A stretch of 64,000 nt of DNA. Source: Chamaea fasciata. Lineage: Eukaryota; Chordata; Aves; Passeriformes; Sylviidae. The stretch lies in NCBI GenBank assembly GCA_029207755.1, contig JARCOQ010000007.1, positions 43,481,656-43,545,655 on the forward strand. Reading direction: 5' to 3'. Made by a program: the position numbers and the translations under genes. Positions 60,506 through 64,000 of the stretch are shown here, one piece after another (positions within the stretch are counted from its first letter, which is position 1; every line of letters starts with the position of its first letter). Below the pieces are notes generated by a model. It saw only the letters and a program-made list of their open reading frames with translations. It had not been told where the DNA came from and searched no databases.

Positions 60506-60661
60506 ATCTCCTGTAGCCTCTTCCTCAATATTTTCTATGACATAACAGCAGTTCTTAAGGCAAGAGGCAAACCTTTCAAAAAAGTCCCATTCAGGGAACT
60601 GTTCAGGATATGTCCTTGCAGAAGCTGCAAATATATTTCTCTCCTCACTGACTTCACATCT
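60506..60661 (-). CDS. Candidate second exon of a small secreted protein (weak)
   Basis: On the minus strand an acceptor AG ends at 60662 (context TGCAAACAG), with T-rich GTTT repeats 30-80 bases before it. It is followed by 156 bp open in one frame and a donor-like GAT/GTAAGA (GT at 60505-60504). The exon would hold exactly 52 codons, phase 0 to phase 0, starting RCEVSEERNIF and containing FPEWDFFERFASCLKNCC. The composition is balanced and rich in Glu, Phe and Cys, unlike the low-complexity frames elsewhere. The frame runs on past the donor to 60392 (VRRFLSHYLMY...). I do not recognise the family. A faint resemblance to neuromedin U/S precursors is discussed as a finding. It could be chance: frames of about 100-130 codons without homology exist elsewhere in the window. 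Confidence 0.25.
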
Positions 60662-60683
60662 CTGTTTGCATGTGATTATTTCA

Positions 60684-60740
60684 GAAAACAAACAAACAAA
60701 AAACCAAACACACAAACAAACAAAGAAACCCCCAAAAACC
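60684..60740. repeat. (CAAA)n simple repeat
   Basis: CAAA units with interruptions. Read on the minus strand it is a (GTTT)n tract just upstream of the candidate acceptor at 60662. Confidence 0.9.
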
Positions 60741-61302
60741 CACTATTCTCTAAAGAAATATATAAAAGTAAGACGGACAATCAAATGGTATCTCTGAATG
60801 TTCTACGTGTTCCTTTTCCTAAACCATTAGTTTGGAAACAGCCTAGTTTAGAAACTCGGAATGAGATTCAGGTAAAGCATATTTTTTTGTTCTGTCACTG
60901 AACTGACTAGCCTTAGTCAAAATGATTCTCTTCCCAGTGCTGCTATTTCTGGGTTAAATGCAGAGAAGACAGTGGTGTCATTAATGTGGTTTGACCCGCT
61001 AATGAAAACCTGTATCTATTATTCAGTGTTGTTTTCATAAGGGAGGTTTGAGGAAAGCAGGACATATGCCCCTCTGGAATAGCATGTTTTGCATGTATCC
61101 TGAAGTGCCTGCTCTGAAAGAGATTATAAGTAAAAGAATCTGCATTGTGTAAAAAACAGTTTTCAGAAGAAAAGAACAAAGTTACACTCTTGTTAATTTT
61201 TAATGAAGTACATGAAATTTAACGCATATTTTACTGGGCATGAAAGGAGTGTAGCATTTTGGGAAATTATTGTCAGTGGTTAAACTGTATTATGTACACC
61301 AT

Positions 61303-61350
61303 GGGGGTTTTTTTTGGGTTTTTTGTTTTGGTTTTTTTTTTTTTTTTTTA
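61303..61350. repeat. T-rich/GT simple sequence
   Basis: G5, T8, GGG, T6, GTTTTGG, then a T19-type run. Confidence 0.9.
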
Positions 61351-62047
61351 ATACTGCCTAAAGAAGGTATTATTTCTTATTCAGGAACATAAATAAGCAC
61401 CAAAGGTTACTGAAACATAATTAAAGATGAATGAAATTCAAACACAAGTACAAATTTATTCTTCAAGCCGATTGAACTAAGATTTTGGCATGACTTTATA
61501 AGAGGAAGGTTTTCATAGACTCTTTTCCAGGATAGCATGGGTAAACCCATGGAAAAGTTTATCAGCTACCACTGATTGCTCAGGAAGATTATGTTATCAC
61601 AGTCAGAATAGGTATCTCACTTTTAGATAACAAAAATGAAATAAAGTGAAATCCACTCTCATTTACTTCATTTTCTAAAGCCTGAAAGAAACTTGGAATT
61701 CCCTCTACTGTTGCTCAAAGTGACGCTTGCAAGAGAAAACAAGGAATGAGAAACTGTTTACACTTGCTTGAGAAGAGTTTTACTGACAGTCTGCAAAAGT
61801 TACTTGCATTACAAAATCCTGACTAGTCTATTGACTGAAAGGCTGGGCTTGCCTGAATACCAGTAAGATTGTACAGTTGAAGAGCCTGTTGTTGAAACTC
61901 TTTTGTCAGAATAAGCTGTATAATTATCTTCATGGAATGTCATTTTATTGTGACTTTTTATCTGGAGAATTAACATCACACAGGCAGTAACTGATTTTTC
62001 TTCAATAAAAAAACAATTACATTTTTGTTACATTGAAATTTTGCTAC

Positions 62048-62179
62048 CTTGGTTTTTAAACAGTGCTGAATAGAAGTAGAAACCATCATTATACTATTGT
62101 CCGTATAGAATCTAAAAGGTTCACTCAAGACTATGAGAAGGACAATTAGAAAACCTTGTAGAGTAGTGGACATGGCCAT
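62048..62179 (-). CDS. Candidate first coding exon, signal-peptide-like (weak)
   Basis: The minus-strand ATG at 62179 lies in a strong Kozak context (A at -3, G at +4). It opens a frame starting MAMSTTLQGFLIVLLIVLSE, with a short polar start and a ten-residue hydrophobic core typical of a signal peptide. After 44 codons a donor-like AAG/GTAGCA (GT at 62047-62046) falls exactly between codons, so it is phase-compatible with the acceptor at 60662 (implied intron about 1.39 kb). Without splicing the frame continues to a stop at 61976. About 100 bases upstream the minus strand has TATATATA (62281-62288). Against it: two out-of-frame upstream ATGs lie in the putative leader, hydrophobic and TATA-like stretches are common in AT-rich DNA, and no homologue is recognised. 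Confidence 0.22.
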
Positions 62180-62280
62180 GATGTTCTTTGAGATGCTTCA
62201 CATGACTGCTGTTTCATTACATCACTAATAGATGTATCATCTGAGGCAGTATTAAAACTGCCTACTCTCCTCTGATCCAC

Positions 62281-62288
62281 TATATATA
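62281..62288 (-). promoter_or_regulatory. TATA-like motif upstream of the candidate exon
   Basis: TATATATA lies about 100 bases upstream of the ATG at 62179, a spacing that would allow a leader of some 75 bases. In DNA this AT-rich such a motif is expected often by chance, so it supports the candidate only weakly. Confidence 0.2.
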
Positions 62289-62603
62289 ATTTCTACAAAA
62301 AAAGAAAGACAAATGGAATAGAAGTAAATATCTTTATGCAGAAATCATAAAATGACTAAAAATTACTAAAAATACAGGTTCAGAGGCATTGAAATCTTAT
62401 AATCTGTGAGTAACAAAAGCTGGCATGTAATATTCCTGATTGGTAAGTGGCTCTGATTTATCCGTGCCATGCATTCACACAAAGCAATGAGTCTCTCCAG
62501 ACTGTGCTACCCACCTTCAGCTTTGATATCTCTGGGAACATCTCCACTGATATGGTGCTGACATTACCCTCTGTTAACTAAATCTTCTTTCTCTTGTTAC
62601 TTA

Positions 62604-62659
62604 AGGGAAAAAAAAAAAAAAGAAAAAAAAAAAGAAAAAAGAAAAAAAGGAAAAAAATA
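62604..62659. repeat. Poly(A) tract interrupted by G
   Basis: Long A runs separated by single G or GG. It could be a retroposon tail, but no retroposon body was recognised to its left. Confidence 0.92.
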
Positions 62660-63469
62660 GCCATGAAGGATAATCTCTGTTCTTTTCCTGGTTTACTGTG
62701 GAAAACTTATTCCTTTCTTAAAGAAAGGGAATGAAAACGTACTTTTAAAAATAAAACCTCTACCAAATTAACAGGGGAAAATTACAGTAAAAATAGGTGG
62801 AAAGATAATGGTGACCTTTGAAAGTTTTTGTGTGACTATCCAAACAAACCCATTGTAGGGAATCTCAGTCTGGTTAGATACAGTGAAACTTTCTGGAATA
62901 GTATTTGGCAGACACAATGAGAACATACATAAAAATTAATTGTTTTGTCCCTGTTATATTTAATTCAGTGATTTGGTAAAGTAAAAATTATGATGCATAG
63001 CAAGGCAAGATTGTTAAATCACCTTTATAAACTGTCCAGAGAATAAGAATTAATAATGCATGTCACTTTAAGATGAGTAAACTGAAGTACCTAGGTATTT
63101 CTTACACAGCACACTGCAGCCTACCTACTCATGTTGTTAGTCCTCTTGGCACTAATTTAATCACCAAGTTGTTTTCCCCCATTTATCCATGAAATTCCCA
63201 GACTGACATTACAGAGGGAGCACTATAACCTTTTATGGACTTCAAAAAGTGCTAACAGTATTTTTATACATGTACTGCTTCAATATAAGTGGGGATTTCC
63301 TGTTCTCAAACATCTATTCTTCACTTTTGATATCTATAGATACTTATCTCAATGACTCTGAGGTACATATTTTGTCTGCAGACCTAGAATGAGCAATTTT
63401 AGCAAGACAGTTGACATCAAAGGTGTATTTACATAGCCTTGAAAAGGATGCTTTGATTTGCTTCGTATT

Positions 63470-63605
63470 TTCTTGGTTTTTTAGTTCTTTTGTTTGTTTG
63501 TTTTGCTTATCAGTCTGGGTTTTTTGTTTGTTTTGTTTTGTTTGTTTTGTGTGTGTGTGGGTTGTGGGGTTCTGGTTCATTGGCTGGTTGGGGGTTTGTT
63601 TGTGG
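63470..63605. repeat. (TTTG)n and GT/GGTT-rich simple sequence
   Basis: TTTG/TTTTG units, then (GT)n, then GGTT/GGGG-rich words over about 135 bp. The plus strand is almost free of A over much of it. Confidence 0.9.
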
Positions 63606-63726
63606 GGTTTCTTACAGATTAGTTCAGATTCAGATCTGGGAAGGTAGGTCTTGAATACAGCTACTTAGAAAAATGTTTTGGTGTTGGACCCTGCCATTTT
63701 TTTATTTACAAAAGTATTTGATCAGC

Positions 63727-63743
63727 TTTTTTTTTTTTTTTTT
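63727..63743. repeat. Poly(T) run
   Basis: Seventeen consecutive T. Confidence 0.95.
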
Positions 63744-64000
63744 CTCAATACTTAAAAAAATTTTAAAACCTAGTCTGATTATGTTGTTACTTGCATACTA
63801 ATGTCAGGTTTTGACTTTTTTTTTCCACTGAGGAGCTTCATTTTTCTTTGCAACCAACTTTGAATTAGAACAAGTACACTTGGTTAAGTTGAATTCACAT
63901 ATGTAGTCATTATTCCCATGACCTAAGTGATTTTACTAATTTTACAGTTGATGCAACTTGTTCAGATTTTATTTAGAGTTATCTTTTAAAATATACTTTG

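Larger units (their letters stand above)
60741..62603. other. AT-rich DNA around the candidate two-exon frame
   Basis: Apart from the weak exon candidate, TATA-like motif and T-rich tract listed separately, I see no gene or repeat here. Confidence 0.5.
62660..64000. other. AT-rich DNA with simple repeats
   Basis: No gene recognised. It contains the TTTG/GT tract and the poly(T) listed separately. Frames at 63344-63647 on both strands are translations of the simple repeat. Confidence 0.55.

Noticed and set aside
60392..60715. Firm assignment of the 107-codon frame to neuromedin S or U
   Set aside because: The likeness rests on about ten residues judged by eye, the amidated FRPRN peptide was not found, and gene order could not be checked. 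It is kept only as a weak lead.
63344..63647. Frames rich in Lys/Gln/Thr or Cys/Phe/Val
   Set aside because: They are both strands of the TTTG/CAAA simple repeat.
1..64000. CRISPR arrays, bacterial operons, tRNA or rRNA genes
   Set aside because: No regularly spaced palindromic repeats, no ribosome-binding-site-led gene strings and no tRNA T-loop-like sequence with matching stems were seen. The repeat content is avian nuclear.

Overview
The window looks like nuclear DNA from a bird, most likely a neoavian and perhaps a passerine. The main evidence is its interspersed-repeat content. Nearly every recognisable element is a chicken-repeat-1 (CR1) LINE fragment, and several end in the diagnostic 8-bp 3' repeat (ATTCTRTG)n. 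No Alu- or B1-type SINEs are seen. Three pieces resemble avian endogenous-retrovirus LTR or internal sequence. The rest is AT-rich, effectively single-copy DNA with microsatellites and homopolymer tracts. I found no confident host protein-coding gene, tRNA or rRNA, so the window reads as intergenic or deep-intronic gene desert.

Layout: 1-2.0 kb unique; 2.0-2.58 kb a probable solo LTR (minus); 2.6-10.6 kb mostly unique, with a 0.2-kb CR1 piece at 5.9 kb and a weak exon-like interval at 4.05-4.26 kb; 10.58-11.13 kb CR1 (minus); 15.07 kb a CR1 tail (plus); 16.34 kb an LTR fragment; 17.78 and 21.54 kb CR1 fragments (minus); 23.06-24.93 kb a CR1 cluster in which a plus and a minus copy abut 3' end to 3' end, followed by a third, rearranged piece; 28.0-28.8 kb an internally deleted CR1; 32.82-35.69 kb the largest element, about 2.9 kb of CR1 with endonuclease and reverse-transcriptase pseudo-ORFs; 35.7-44.2 kb unique apart from a (TGTTA)n microsatellite; 44.2-44.8 kb CR1; 45.8-46.7 kb a plus CR1 split by a minus CR1; 46.7-57.0 kb the longest element-free stretch; 57.0-57.7 kb an old ERV-like remnant; 57.7-64 kb unique but rich in A/T homopolymers and (CAAA)n/(TTTG)n tracts.

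The coding remnants all belong to one activity, target-primed reverse transcription by the CR1 ORF2 protein (AP-type endonuclease plus reverse transcriptase). All copies are 5'-truncated, frameshifted or internally deleted, so none can be autonomous. The one host-like possibility I would re-examine is on the minus strand at 62.3-60.5 kb: a TATA-like motif, an ATG in strong Kozak context opening a signal-peptide-like sequence, and a phase-compatible candidate second exon. This is unproven and could be chance in AT-rich DNA. GC and identity statements are by eye; nothing was aligned or computed.
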